From positions 1,531,950-1,595,949 of the forward strand of contig OZ007512.1 in the NCBI GenBank assembly GCA_963931865.1: a stretch of 64,000 nt of DNA, given 5' to 3'. Made by a program: the position numbers and the translations under genes. This document shows positions 36,501-42,448 of the stretch, piece by piece. The notes beneath the pieces were generated by a model, which saw nothing but the letters and a program-made list of their open reading frames with translations, made no database searches and was not told where the DNA came from. Source of the DNA: Axinella damicornis. Its lineage: Eukaryota; Porifera; Demospongiae; Axinellida; Axinellidae. The stretch's first letter is position 1; each line of letters starts with the position of its first letter.

Positions 36501-37680
36501 AAATCGAACCAAGCAGCTGCTTATTAATTAACCCTTTAACTACCGAATTTTCCCACCATGACGACACATTTTCATGCATTCAGCGCACACCACCTTCGTA
36601 GGTACTCCTCTCCCACAGTATTCGCTCCTCAGTGGGTGGGGCTTGCACACATGGAGAGCCCCCTCTGGCAATACCATTAATGATATTCATGACCCCCCAC
36701 AAGCCCAGCAATGGGAGGTCAAAGGTGGATGTCAGCCGGATTTTCGCTCAGCCTAAACATGGGCCAGATCTGACTGATGGCACACCTTACACCATCAATT
36801 TGTATGTTTTCTTGAGGGGGTCTATGAATCTCATTAAAAGCACAACCCTGGGGTCAATGAATCTCATTAAAACCCACGACATACAAAAGCCCTCTGAAGC
36901 CTTTTTGGTCACTTTCTGGACTGACGAGAAGCCATACAAGTGCATAGGGTCTAAATGACGTCTATGACAGGAGTCAATGTAGTCAATGTGTATTGTAGGT
37001 ACTGCAGTTCAATAAAATCCTTACTAAAGTGACATGATCTGTAGTAGTACTATAAGTCTTGTGGAAAATCCATACCAGTACTGATACACGTCATGCGAGA
37101 AATCAGTATGAGAACTGCAAGTCACACACACAGTAGGACAGCCATCTGATAGTTTGTGGCAGAGATTGACATTCCTGAGATGGGATGGTTTTACTGGTCT
37201 GGAATCTAGTACTTCCGGGAGTAGAAGTCAAATTTAGGGCTCCTATGAGATGAGTTACATCACAACCATTTTGTTAGCAGAGCTACATTTTAAGTCATGG
37301 ATGTACCGGTATACAAAGTGGCCAAAGTGACGTTCAAGTTCCACTCAAAGTCTGAAACCAGTGGTGCTACTAGTAGGCATTGGTTTCAGACTTTGAGTGG
37401 AACTTGAAAGTCACTTTGGCCACTTTGTATACATCCATGACTTAAAACCATCCCATCTCAGGAATGTCAATCTCTGCCATGTGGTGAAATCTACATTATG
37501 CAACCAACATCAGCATTACAATAATATAATGCGTGAAAGTGCTGTCAACATCAATATCTGCTAAGCACATCATGATCATCATTATACACATTTTTCTTAT
37601 ACAGCCTCAGCAACAATCCTCTCTCAGCAGAAGCAAAGGACTTGTTGGCTGGACGTAGTGATATTGACATTGAATTGTAA
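569..37680 (+). CDS. NOD-like receptor: 2A-like leader, DEATH, duplicated module, DEATH, NACHT, LRR array (multi-exon gene)
   Basis: A single gene can be assembled because every exon has GT/AG borders and compatible phases. The order is 569-725 (2A-like leader), 3632-3931 (DEATH), 4435-6363 (duplicated module and DEATH), 6470-7952 (NACHT), about 36 LRR exons from 8672 to 36479, and the last exon 37605-37680 ending in TAA. Junctions from exon 1 to NACHT are phase 1. Junctions among LRR exons are phase 2, and LRR exons are multiples of three, so any subset keeps the frame. NLRs are cytosolic pattern-recognition ATPases that oligomerise through NACHT and signal through DEATH-fold domains. That role is family knowledge. 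The true 5' end, and whether all LRR exons enter one mRNA, are not shown. Introns hold many transposons. The gene looks intact, apart from an LRR exon cut by a MITE near 9854. Confidence 0.75.
1270..1771 (+). repeat. interspersed repeat family A, copy 1
   Basis: It begins near tatgcacttgtag and ends with cagttaaagggtta. It shares blocks with 2105-2610 (for example the text around gacctccaattgctgggctt and gagggggctctccatgtgtg). The ttaaagggttaa end suggests a TTAA-flanked MITE, but its partner end is not clear. Confidence 0.5.
2105..2610 (+). repeat. interspersed repeat family A, copy 2
   Basis: Diverged copy of 1270-1771 with the same order of blocks. It lacks the poly-C tract and ends in atagttaaagggttaa. 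Confidence 0.5.
2741..2937 (+). pseudogene. duplicated fragment of the NLR NACHT-exon 3' part
   Basis: The peptide VRAAVAKDDFLAIVRPFVFE, followed by SAQHILIEDQKDHHFPMPL, matches the NACHT exon product (nucleotides about 7341-7533) with a few changes. Nucleotide identity is high over about 190 bases. The copy lacks the bases corresponding to ttggaaac at about 7396 and runs into a stop at 2936-2938. It has no splice sites I can defend and lies in intron 1, so it is a dead duplicate or the scar of a larger NLR duplication. Confidence 0.7.
2938..3631. other. intron 1, part b: no gene seen
   Basis: AT-rich intronic sequence between the NACHT fragment and the DEATH exon. I see no convincing coding, RNA or repeat feature. 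Confidence 0.4.
3632..3931 (+). CDS. NLR exon: N-terminal DEATH domain
   Basis: Acceptor cttattaacag and donor GTTAGT bound a 300-base, phase 1-1 exon. The 100-residue product has the helical pattern of a DEATH-fold domain: LGSLKRLLQPVSAYWIPIAD, then QLGM, GPSAFMRDLLNRWLSREHPS, TLKTLCQALRSDDEIIGGSV and VANKLEEEF. The WIPIADQLG, LLNRWL and LCQALRS elements are typical helix 2, 4 and 5 signatures. DEATH domains mediate homotypic assembly of signalling complexes. If the upstream 2A-like motif works, this domain becomes the new N-terminus of the receptor, starting with proline. Confidence 0.75.
3985..4270. mobile_element. two tRNA-like SINE heads in inverted orientation
   Basis: On the minus strand an A-box-like segment (tctagtggtagtaagagc, complement of 4058-4076) precedes a B-box-like gggtcagaatccc (complement of 4020-4032). 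On the plus strand gtggcttagcagtaagagc (about 4219-4237) precedes ggtttaaatcc (4251-4261). Both resemble pol III internal promoters of tRNA-derived SINEs (B-box consensus GGTTCGANTCC). They lie back to back in the intron between the DEATH exon and the next NLR exon. A decayed palindrome ccaactgacggttgg lies between them. Confidence 0.5.
4435..6363 (+). CDS. NLR exon: duplicated helical/beta module plus second DEATH domain
   Basis: A single 1929-base phase 1-1 exon (acceptor taatctcag, donor GTAGGT). Residues are counted from the Met at 4458. An acidic linker comes first. Helical unit 1 is at about 30-125 (TLKRFLKFL, YPQYINF, HLLRRIV) and beta unit 1 at about 147-235 (KRINVVYGG, FTFLIPETVVDIFNDL, LRIEL). 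Helical unit 2 is at about 265-375 (KLKEFLLSF, NPQVLNF, ILQKVV) and beta unit 2 at about 390-478 (KKLRVTVDGG, FTFLIPVSISGIFNEL, HRLEL). A C-terminal DEATH domain lies at about 525-630 (FAKKMGSWKDLAPYLGIS, YPGDEFEQKYLALRRW, TYERLVECL). The repeated helical/beta pair recalls modules of large invertebrate immune-like proteins, but I cannot name it. It is likely a protein-interaction region. Confidence 0.7.
6470..7952 (+). CDS. NLR exon: NACHT NTPase domain
   Basis: Acceptor ataattgcag, donor GTATGC; it enters in phase 1 and leaves in phase 2. Walker A is GPPASGKT at 6742-6765, preceded by KNRCFLIK. The Walker B position (VLFILNGFN, 6958-6984) has Asn where NACHT domains usually have Asp, and the trailing acidic residues are absent. 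A sensor-like RSVVVITTSSS follows at about 7048-7080, then helical winged-helix-like sequence to ACLVTDGNRLTEL at the exon end. NACHT ATPases drive NLR oligomerisation. The unusual Walker B suggests weak or no ATP hydrolysis. The last two bases (AG) join GTTG of the first LRR exon in frame. Confidence 0.75.
7968..8585. mobile_element. MITE-like element with TACCGTAT termini
   Basis: Left end taccgtatagcgggaaattt and right end aaaatatcccgccatacggta are inverted repeats with a few mismatches. Subterminal blocks rich in ttcgta or tacgaa occur at both sides. It contains a hairpin ctagtctcac...gcgagactag (about 8278-8310). It lies in the intron directly after the NACHT exon, starting 16 bases past the donor. 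No transposase is encoded. Confidence 0.6.
8672..9370 (+). CDS. NLR LRR exons 1-5
   Basis: Five exons: 8672-8755, 8851-8934, 9006-9089, 9161-9244 (84 bases each) and 9320-9370 (51 bases), each with AG before and GT after. Each 84-base exon encodes one 28-residue ribonuclease-inhibitor-type leucine-rich repeat, for example SLDGNNMTDKGAGMLADAL then KVNQSLQNL. Exons 2-4 and their introns are nearly identical, so they are recent single-exon duplications. Exon 5 has an in-frame 33-base deletion that removes GAGMLADAL and keeps the frame. Confidence 0.75.
9460..9823. mobile_element. MITE-like insertion with GGGGCGGAG termini
   Basis: Left terminus ggggcggagata and right terminus gtctccgcccc are inverted, flanked by tattttA and TATTTTC (candidate duplication). 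It includes runs of 31 C at 9488-9518 and about 12 C at 9785-9796. A central block (gcacgaaggtgccacgagag...) also occurs in the 14,659-15,159 element, so the two belong to related families. Confidence 0.55.
9842..9854 (+). pseudogene. LRR exon start cut by a MITE
   Basis: After the acceptor ctctttgtag the typical LRR exon start TCTTGATGGCAA appears. It then breaks into the inverted repeat of the 9855-10110 element. The rest of the exon is not found downstream, so this LRR is lost. Confidence 0.6.
9855..10110. mobile_element. MITE-like element with TATGGGAATTTGCCC termini
   Basis: Left tatgggaatttgcccagact and right agtctgggcaaattcccata are inverted repeats. The inside is three imperfect copies of a unit around ggatgacagtggggagtatg. 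It interrupts an LRR exon of the NLR gene. Confidence 0.6.
10266..10892. mobile_element. TAGYCTCGTTCCCAGRCC-family element carrying a RecQ fragment
   Basis: Left end TAGCCCCGTACCCAGGCC and right end GGCCTGGGTACGAGGCTA are inverted, and the inversion extends inward over about 50 bases (to gtatacactgtttgc). A perfect 9-bp duplication GTATGGTGG lies at 10257-10265 and 10893-10901. The paralogous cassette sequence near 15,370-15,395 shows the empty site with one GTATGGTGG. The termini match the P-type element at 54,819-61,341, so it is probably mobilised by that transposase. Confidence 0.75.
10285..10707 (-). pseudogene. captured N-terminal exon fragment of a RecQ-like helicase
   Basis: The open frame (about 140 codons) contains VKEEQRSSMRAVYKGSDVFV, then W L, and later CGVLVVSPLIALM. 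These are the Q-like region and motif Ia of RecQ-type SF2 helicases. Motif I is missing from that frame, but PTGYGKSLCYQALPFLMD is encoded in another frame at about 10,490-10,550. Small insertions on both sides (about 8 and 4 bases, duplications of ctagctac-like text) explain the shift out and back. So a helicase exon was captured by the short transposon and has since decayed. It is not expected to work. Confidence 0.6.
11096..12255 (+). CDS. NLR LRR exons at 11096-11179 and 12166-12255
   Basis: The first (84 bases, LADTNMTDVGATALATALKL then NTSLQELE) is the same type as the last exon of the later cassettes, so it marks the end of an older, shrunken cassette. The second (90 bases) is of the SL..GAGMLADAL type with a six-base insertion after SLGG. 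Both have AG and GT borders and phase 2-2. Between them lie inter-cassette repeat sequence, a run of 24 C (11,730-11,753) and a hairpin element. Confidence 0.65.
11931..12040. repeat. hairpin (fold-back) element
   Basis: The arms agaattgattctttgacttt / gacggtaatttgcaaac and gtttgcgaactaccgtc / aaagtccaagaatcaattct are inverted with few mismatches, around a loop of about 35 bases. It is probably a small MITE in an NLR intron. Confidence 0.6.
12549..15671 (+). CDS. NLR LRR cassette 1 (seven exons)
   Basis: Exons 12549-12632, 12757-12858, 13259-13345, 13583-13666, 13743-13823, 13897-13980 and 15588-15671, with lengths 84, 102, 87, 84, 81, 84 and 84. Each encodes one LRR, for example SLSKNNIGVDGITAMAEALE and LCGNPISDEGTVVIAKHM. 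All are phase 2-2. The same seven lengths in the same order recur three more times, so this is the repeating unit of the array. The 1.6-kb last intron carries a hAT-like insertion. Confidence 0.75.
14659..15159. mobile_element. hAT-like MITE
   Basis: Left CAGTGGCGGATCCAGG and right CCTGGATCCGCCCTG are inverted. The flanks share gatgcc, and the paralogous sequence at about 19,920-19,932 is the uninterrupted site (gattagatgccttcgag). CAGTGGCGGATCC-type ends are common in hAT elements. No transposase. Confidence 0.65.
15820..16610 (+). repeat. duplicated block with a small TATA-linked ORF, copy 1
   Basis: Starts with an inverted pair (ccaatcagctgctgattaca ... tgtaatcactcgctgattgg) and ends with a short hairpin around attaattgcactccaaatca. 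In between, ctataaagg (about 15,988) lies 20 bases before ATG at 16,008. Copy 1 has a one-base loss after gtgaattt relative to copy 2 and so loses the frame. Function unknown. It may be the promoter and first exon of a transposon. Confidence 0.4.
17770..20437 (+). CDS. NLR LRR cassette 2 (seven exons)
   Basis: Exons 17770-17853, 17976-18077, 18486-18572, 18810-18893, 18971-19051, 19125-19208 and 20354-20437. Lengths and phases are identical to cassette 1, and both exons and introns are nearly identical to it, so the duplication is young. It lacks the hAT-like insertion found in cassette 1. The start-to-start distance from cassette 1 is 5221 bases. Confidence 0.75.
20766..21068 (+). CDS. small ORF of unknown function in duplicated block, copy 2
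   Basis: A 100-codon frame starting MAEGSYWSSEFFCPTIAEF and containing CENAEDVAGAGDMSELVLDG. A TATA-like ctataaagg lies 20 bases upstream. Another frame over the same DNA also stays open from about 20,921 (MDNKQQGDAATPTAPPSTMF). The equivalent frame in copy 1 is shifted. I do not recognise it. It could be a first exon of a lost transposon gene rather than a real gene. Confidence 0.25.
   Translation: MAEGSYWSSEFFCPTIAEFIDESVCENAEDVAGAGDMSELVLDGRDRILLEPWTINSKAMLPHPLLRLLRCLLGPSSAQELPRCLKDTDRSTNSWAHTAA
21307..21448. repeat. hairpin element with atagcatgatttggagtgca arms
   Basis: Arms atagcatgatttggagtgca and tgcactccaaatcatgctat flank a second inverted pair (gcactcgtaagg ... ccttactcgtgc) and a loop with a cggcttcgcc turn. 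The paralog at 16,541-16,602 keeps only the outer arms, so the centre was lost there or gained here. Confidence 0.6.
21590..21862 (+). repeat. 5' LTR
   Basis: 273 bp from TGTAGCAAG to AATGTTACA. It contains a TATA box (gctataaaagcg) near 21,797-21,808, consistent with a pol II promoter. It matches the 3' LTR over its full length by eye. Confidence 0.9.
21884..22738 (+). CDS. gag: retrotransposon gag
   Basis: 284 codons starting MATAHFRGPKPYSPDADFSL, 22 bases after the LTR. The N-terminal half is the helical capsid-like region (LWVRRFEAYARAAKVPEEQL, ALSRRFAPTTGEPALRFQLG). The C-terminus has one CCHC zinc knuckle, CWKCGEPGHVRRNC, for RNA packaging. An in-frame ATG at 21,827 lies inside the LTR and is less likely to be the start. 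The last 45 bases overlap pol downstream of the slippery heptamer. Confidence 0.9.
   Translation: MATAHFRGPKPYSPDADFSLWVRRFEAYARAAKVPEEQLPDALLALLDDAAFRAFDLLGLTSVVRADYKQLVEALSRRFAPTTGEPALRFQLGQRRQESTETLDEFADAVLHLANRAYPELEANVRMRLARDRFVAGVRADYVQENLLQTAPESLDEARRAATRLEAARAARKQMQTPAKAAAVHSVESSLEDDLKTHSLEVTAVTRGDQSLREAVQQNTRAVQKLVEQMATMQVQPPMSAGRRPPRGRNLTCWKCGEPGHVRRNCPSGNEDRSATRVNRRPLN
22687..22693 (+). promoter_or_regulatory. -1 ribosomal frameshift site GGGAAAC
   Basis: The heptamer fits X_XXY_YYZ and is phased correctly: gag codons read TCG GGA AAC (Ser-Gly-Asn). A -1 slip continues into the pol frame and bypasses the gag stop at 22,736-22,738. The downstream 40 bases are GC-rich and may pair (agcg ... 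cgct), but I have not folded them. Confidence 0.75.
22694..26610 (+). CDS. pol: retrotransposon pol: protease, RT, RNase H, integrase
   Basis: Reached by -1 frameshift; about 1305 codons are open. In order: retropepsin with MLVDTGSAVTIL; reverse transcriptase with FCVDYRRLNKVTRKDSYPLP, LDLASGYWQVEV and the YLDD active site; RNase H with FYLDTDASKNGIGAVLSQ and VRTDHAALQWL; integrase HHCC zinc finger (HNDVGGGHLG ... CQQCHGC); catalytic D,D-35-E core (ALDLLGPLP, HSDQGANFE, AYHPQSDGLVERMNRTL); and a GPF/Y-like end (RPWTGPFVVIKV). The domain order with integrase last is Ty3/gypsy-type. No envelope frame follows. All key residues are present and no stop interrupts. Confidence 0.92.
26643..26656 (+). 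promoter_or_regulatory. polypurine tract
   Basis: cagagggggagctg directly precedes the TG of the 3' LTR, the expected place for plus-strand priming. Confidence 0.7.
26657..26929 (+). repeat. 3' LTR
   Basis: 273 bp, the same length and, by eye, the same sequence as the 5' LTR, ending AATGTTACA before the CTAG duplication. Confidence 0.9.
27023..27063. mobile_element. 40-bp remnant with a TAGCCTCGTTCCCAGGCC end
   Basis: Compared with the paralog at about 16,828-16,836 (accttacagtgcatggg), this copy has an extra block tagcctcgttcccaggcc...gagact flanked by cttaca. It is a deleted or minimal member of the TAGYCTCGTTCCCAGRCC family. Confidence 0.5.
28004..30355 (+). CDS. NLR LRR cassette 3 (seven exons)
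   Basis: Exons 28004-28087, 28214-28315, 28730-28822, 29059-29142, 29220-29300, 29374-29457 and 30272-30355. Same order and phases as cassettes 1 and 2, except the third exon is 93 bases because of a six-base in-frame insertion (tcattg after ttacatg). The last intron lacks the TATA-linked block and is shorter. The final donor is GTGAGA rather than GTAAG. Confidence 0.75.
30480..31300. repeat. inter-cassette insertion of unknown type
   Basis: Sequence not found in cassettes 1-3. It includes an imperfect inverted pair (ctaccgggtagattgtgg ... gaaatctacccggtagg) and GC-rich text. No protein or RNA feature recognised. Confidence 0.3.
31531..34935 (+). CDS. NLR LRR cassette 4 (seven exons)
   Basis: Exons 31531-31614, 31699-31800, 32909-32995, 33841-33924, 34012-34092, 34169-34252 and 34852-34935 (84, 102, 87, 84, 81, 84, 84). 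More diverged from cassettes 1-3 in exons and introns, so it is the older copy. Its introns hold two long hairpins and a 0.6-kb TIR element. All frames stay open. Confidence 0.7.
31979..32151. repeat. long hairpin element 1 in cassette 4
   Basis: Arms agataccactttgccgtgca / ttac...gcactcgggcaatctagtta and their complement ending at gtaatgcacggcaaagtggt are nearly perfect over about 70 bases each, around a short turn (cgccttcggctcg). A MITE-like fold-back in an intron. Confidence 0.7.
32666..32803. repeat. long hairpin element 2 in cassette 4
   Basis: Arms ttagacactgagaccaatgg / gatctacgcgatttagaaac and the matching complement (gtctctaaatcgcgtagatc / ccttggtctcagtgtctaa). The centre (cctcaggcccttagtagcac ...) is also partly self-complementary. 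Confidence 0.7.
33167..33769. mobile_element. 0.6-kb TIR element with TGTGACC ends
   Basis: Left tgtgaccagatttgcgaaaa / gggaccatatcc and right ggatatggtccc / ttttcgcaaatccggtcaca are inverted. The surrounding sequence repeats (a)caaatgtg at both sides. Cassettes 1-3 lack it at the homologous place. A 156-codon frame inside (33,147-33,617) starts in the flank and resembles no protein I know. Confidence 0.65.
35354..35483. repeat. palindromic element
   Basis: Arms attattgtactccttaggtt / gggcagtacaggagaatact / tggtcctaagcttgtg and their almost perfect complement, with a turn at ttatagtggccactatat. A fold-back MITE in the NLR intron. Confidence 0.7.
35749..35837. mobile_element. 89-bp TAGYCTCGTTCCCAGRCC-family MITE
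   Basis: TAGCCTCGTTCCCAGGCC and GGCCTGGGAACGAGGCTA ends. Flanks c(a)aaaagtt on both sides, the left with one extra A. The inside holds only about 55 bases. Confidence 0.7.
35904..36232. mobile_element. 329-bp TAGYCTCGTTCCCAGRCC-family MITE
   Basis: TAGCCTCATTCCCAGGCC and GGCCTGGGAATGAGGCTA ends, with subterminal inverted aaggcctgg(t/a)agatc. The flank cagtctg is repeated. The paralog at about 17,605-17,616 (catggacagtctgcctct) shows the empty site. Confidence 0.7.
36396..37680 (+). CDS. NLR LRR exon 36396-36479 and terminal exon 37605-37680
   Basis: The first is an 84-base exon of the cassette-start type (SLRQNFITEDGAYKIAKTLE). It is followed by no other cassette members, so it is a fifth, truncated cassette. 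The last exon (acceptor cttatacag) encodes SLSNNPLSAEAKDLLAGRSD, then IDIEL and TAA at 37,678-37,680. It closes the reading frame of the receptor with a short C-terminus. Confidence 0.7.
36528..36955 (-). repeat. interspersed repeat family A, copy 3 (inverted)
   Basis: Begins ttaaccctttaactacc and ends near gtgcatagggtctaaatgac. It is the reverse complement counterpart of 1270-1771 and 2105-2610. Confidence 0.55.
37157..37479. repeat. fold-back MITE
   Basis: Outer arms tggcagagattgacattcct / gagatgggatggtttta and inner arms gtcatggatgta / caaagtggccaaagtgac / tccactcaaagtctgaaacc have near-perfect complements on the other side of a loop (agtggtgctactagtaggca). It lies in the last NLR intron. 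Confidence 0.7.
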
Positions 37681-39152
37681 CTCTAGAGTTGCACTGTTAT
37701 TTCACGAGTGTTGTATCCGTGTATTCCCAACTGAAATTATAATTTGTGTATGTGATAGCTTGACTGCTGTGCAATATACGAAGTAGTGCGCTTTGCACAA
37801 GGTGAATTGCACATTAAATCATGGTTAATCACACTGGCATACTTACAGAAACAGATGCACGGCCATAACCAAAGCTTGAGCTAAGCTCCCGGTGCAAAAT
37901 AATATATATAAGCTCTGTTTTACTCAGCCAGTCCAAGACTTTGTGAAAGAGGAGACCTCAGTGTGTTGGATGGGAGAGAGTCGTTACTACAGCAACAAAG
38001 CAGACTAGAGTGCTATCCTAATGCCTGGGCCTTCCCAGTTTTTGATGGCTTGCAGTATGCTTAGCGATCAACAACTGCATGCATGGGTGAGACACGAGGC
38101 CTCCAGACCTGTACCACCTTCTATGTTGTAGGGAAGATCATGCAGTTGTTCCATTGCTTTCATGGTTCCATAAGCTGATGAAAGGAACAGAATCAATAGA
38201 CAGTTCTCTGCAATATCATAAGAGTCCAAGAATCCAAGGATCGGAATTTGCACAGTAGGCATTCTCGAGAATGTCTACTGTGCAAATTCTAATGGGACTG
38301 CATTGGGACCAGGGAACATTCACAGCTAGTGCTGACAATAATATTATTCTGATGGTTTCTATCCCATTCCGATCCTTTCCCTATCAGAACTGGTCTTTCA
38401 ACCGATCCTTGACAGCAAGTCGTATCAATAGGTTTAGTTTTGTCAACACTCACCCACCTGTTCCATAATTATAGTTAATTGGTATACTGACACTATTACA
38501 TAACCTGAATGGCTACTGTGTGAACACAAGAATTTACTGCACATGCAGTCGCATTCATATCGAGTCTGCGAGCGAGAGTTCTCAGTGGAGTTAGTACATA
38601 TATGGCAACAGCTGAATCAACACTTGTCCTTCATGCTAGGAGAATTAATGGAGAAAGGGAAATGTAGGGAACTGGAGAAAGAAGAAAGATGTTATCCACT
38701 GCTGACACATAACTCACAAAACCTAGAAGGCAGCTAACTAAACAATCAAAGGTTAGTTATTGCTATTGTTATTGAATAGCTACTTCCTATAGTCTGAGGT
38801 GAGCATCCTGACTCCTGCTTCTGTGTATGGAGGTAGCAACGGTTGCCAGGGCAACCGTACTGCTGCAGTGCTGAGTCTGAGATGACATCCTGCCTGAAGG
38901 TTAATTATTGAATACCTGTGGAGTGTATATAAGTGTTTCCTGCTTATGTCTGGATCAGTAATGGCTGCCAGGGCATGCTGCAGGCTTGCTGCTGGAGTTT
39001 AAGAGTCTGAGGTGAGTGTCTTGATTGATAGAACAAGATGTGTACTTGTCCAGCTAGCCCAGGGGATAACTTCAATTGGCTGGCAGAGCCTAATAGATAC
39101 TGTATACACAAAACCTATACACAGTCAGGACATATTTGGCATATTGAATATA
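37681..39152. other. intergenic, no gene seen
   Basis: 3' flank of the NLR gene and of the ankyrin-Roc-COR pseudogene (converging). It contains a short perfect palindrome near 38,253-38,285 (cacagtaggcattctcgaga ... ctactgtg). No coding or RNA feature recognised. Confidence 0.4.
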
Positions 39153-42100
39153 CTACTGCAAGTTTATGAATTGCACATGGGGTGTCACTGTGATGTGTTC
39201 ATCATAACTGCATGGTAGAGAGTGTGTCACTCGCCAGTTTCTCATAGACTTTGACTTTTTGACTTTGACAACAGAGTATAAGGCCAGGCAAATTGGATTC
39301 ACACATTCTCTTATTCTGGACTCCGTAACGACTCTGGTGCTGCCAAGTGAGATGTGTGTGGGAAAGTCAGGTGGGGCGAATATGCTCCCAATGACTGTTT
39401 CAAGCAGAGCCGCAATGTCAGTGATAACCCAGCTTTTACCTGGATTCGGGTTGTTCCTGAGGAGAAGCACTTGACCTTTGTCATGCAGAGTTTGGAACAG
39501 AGGCAGTAGTTCAGTTGGATTGCTGGGAAGCAAGTGTGAGTTACCTTCAAGACCTTCAGAAATGCTCTCAAGGGTGCATCCTTGTATACCAACGTTAGTG
39601 TAGAATTTCCGGACATATCTATGCAGAACATAGCACCGTTGGTCAATCCTTCCTGCATGTTCCCGGATGGAGTTACAGCTCTCCTCCAAGTGATAGCGGA
39701 GGAGATCTAGGCCATGAGACACAGGTCTGGTGAAGTCCAAATGCACAATACCCTCGGGCTTATAAAACATATTGCTGGCATGTGTAGAGAAAAATGCTTC
39801 ATCAACTAGTGAGTGTAATTATTGATCAACATCTCCCTTTGCAACCTTGTCCTCATGACTTCCAACAAATATAATGTGAGGTTTCATCTCACTGCGAGCA
39901 CAGCATTCCAGAATAAAAGATACCCAGTACTGCAGACTTTGGCAAATGTCACTTTCACATTGTGCGATGTTTGCCACAACTATGAAGATTCCTGCCATCT
40001 GGGAGGAAGAGTTTTGCAAGAAAGCAGCATGGCTGGTGAGGAATTCTCGCTGGCCTGCAAAATCATAGATCACAACATTCCCAAAGTCATTGCTACTGAA
40101 ACTAAATGAATCAATTCCAGCTGTTTGCTGTCTCACTCCTTAAATTCTCTGCAATCGACCAATCAGGGAATTGATAAAGCTGGAGTTAGTTTTGGAGAGC
40201 TTGCACCAAGGAACTTTTTCCTGCCTGAGGATCTCCTAGAACAAATACTTTCACGACTGATTCGAGAGGGTAGTTGCCCTTGCAGAAGTGGTCAAGAAGT
40301 TCTCTTATTTCCTCTGAGGTTGCTATCTCCAGTGGAGTCATTCCCTCTGCATTCTTGTACAGTGGATCACATTCCCCTGTTGAGAGCAGGAATTCTGTGA
40401 TCTCCAGCTGACCAAATTTGCAAGCAATGTACAGTGGTGTGTCACCTGAGAGTGTTGTGTGGACTAGATCACTGAGCTTTTCCTTGTAAAGGTACTGCAC
40501 AATATTGAGCTGACCACTTGCACAGGCATAGTGGAGTGGAGTTCGTCCATCCTTGTCTTCACACTGTACGTTGCATTTCTGCTCAACTACAAGGTAATTG
40601 AAAACATTAAATTTCCGGGATTTCAAATCCAGATGACCTCCACTGTCATGGTCAATTCCCCGTGTGACATAAGGATTTGATACTCCCGGAACAGTTGCAG
40701 CATTATTGATGAATTGTGAGATCAGTGTCAATAACGGGTATATGATCACTTGCCAAACATAGAAAAGCATACTGTGCTCTTTGAAATTTGAACCAGTGTT
40801 GCCTTCTAAGTTTTGATTGCTGTCTTCCATGAGCAAATTCATTGCATCTATGCATGTAGCATGCACTAGAGAGAGGCCATTTTCATCTGTATCATGTGGG
40901 TCATGCACACCCACATTCCTCTATAAGGAACTTGACGATATCAAGGCGTCCGTATAAACAAGGTGTAACCAAGAGTACAGATAAGATTTCAGAACATTGC
41001 GGTAAAATGTATTTGATAATATCCACCTTCCCAACAATACATGCTCCTATGAATGCCATGTAATCTTGTGGAGAAGTAACGCCTGTGTGTGGACAGTAGT
41101 TGTATATAACCTTGACAGTTTCAAGGTCCCCGAGGATGATTGCCATTTGTAATGGAGTAAAGTTCAAATCAGTCAATTCACACACCTCTTTATAGAAACC
41201 CAGCAAGCCCCACTCTCCACAGCTATGCAGAACGGTATCAAGCAAAACTTTCATATACATACCAAGGTTATCACAGGAATTTGAATCGCATTCACATCCA
41301 GTGATAAGGTATTTCACAATTTCCAGATGCCCTTCACGACATGCTGCATGTAGGGGGGTGAAACCTCTAATACCAATGTTTGAAAAGATGCCAATGAGGT
41401 TCATACCTGTATTTGAAAGGGTGCTAATGAGGTACTTGACAGAAAGTGGGTGTATCAGTATATTAAGGGATCTGGAAATTATTTCTTCAATAGCCTGCTC
41501 CGGTATTTTGAACTCCATCCTCTTGCCTGGGTTACATTTACATTCCGCGACAAGATACTTTACAATGTCGAGGTGGCCTCCGAGACAGGCATTAAACAAT
41601 GGTGTCATACCATTCTGCAAAATACCATGAATTTGAAACTTTCCATTGGTACAACAGTGTGGATTACATTTGCAGTCAGAGATGAGAAATTTGACGATGT
41701 CATGATGTCCATTCAAGGCTGCATAATGCAGCGGAGTGCAACCATTACGATCAAAAATTTGTGGATTGCAACCAAGTTCACTGATAAGATATTTCACTAC
41801 AGCCAGGTGGCCATTTCTAGCAGCTGAATGCAGAGGTGTGTAGCCATTAATGTCGCCAAGTTCTGGATTACATTTGTGTTCTTTGACAAGATACTTTGCA
41901 ACTTCAAGATGACCATTCCCACAAGCACAGTGGAGTGGTGAGGTGCCATCGTTTGTACAGCACTCTGGGTTACAGTTGCAATCAAATTTTACAATGTCGT
42001 GATGTCCTTTGAAGGTTGCATAGTGCAGTGGAGTGACACCATAATTGTTACCAATTTGCAGATCACAGCCAAGCTCAGTGATAAGATACTTCACAACAGC

Positions 42101-42448
42101 CAGGTGACCATTGATAGCAGCTGAATGCAGAGGTGTGATGCCATTGATATTAGGATGTTCTGGATTACACTTGTGCTCTTTGATGAGATACCTTACAACT
42201 TCAAGATGACCATTCTCACAAGCACAATGAAGTGGAGTAAACCCTCTGTTTGTACAGCACTGTGGGTTACAGTTGCAATCTGAGATAAGGAATTTTACGA
42301 TGCCATGATGCCCCTTGAAAATGCTTGAGTAGTTTCCTTCTGTACGCGGTAAAATGTGCAGTCTCACAGAGTTCTGTAGACCTAGTATAAAATGGAAATT
42401 TGATCGGTAAGTTTGAAATTCGTTGTCCCATTCTGACATTATGCACAT
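39153..42448 (-). pseudogene. ankyrin-Roc-COR (ROCO-type) protein, broken
   Basis: Read from high to low coordinates. About twelve ankyrin repeats come first (TPLHCACENGHLEVVRYLI, TPLHSAAINGHLAVVKYLI, TPLHAACREGHLEIVKYLI). Then a Roc GTPase with P-loop VLGDPQAGKSSL (about 40,210-40,245), G3 YDFAGQREF (about 40,050) and G4-like GSHED (about 39,850). Then a COR-like segment (LFQTLHDKGQVLLLRN, IAALLETVIGSIFAPPDFP). Lesions: a frameshift near 40,908 (EECG to VHDPHDTDENG), a frameshift near 40,190 just after the P-loop, in-frame stops at about 40,141 and 39,817-39,819, and loss of three residues in one ankyrin repeat (KF-DCNCNPE, about 41,985). ROCO proteins are GTP-regulated signalling scaffolds. 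This copy should not make a full product. Confidence 0.75.
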
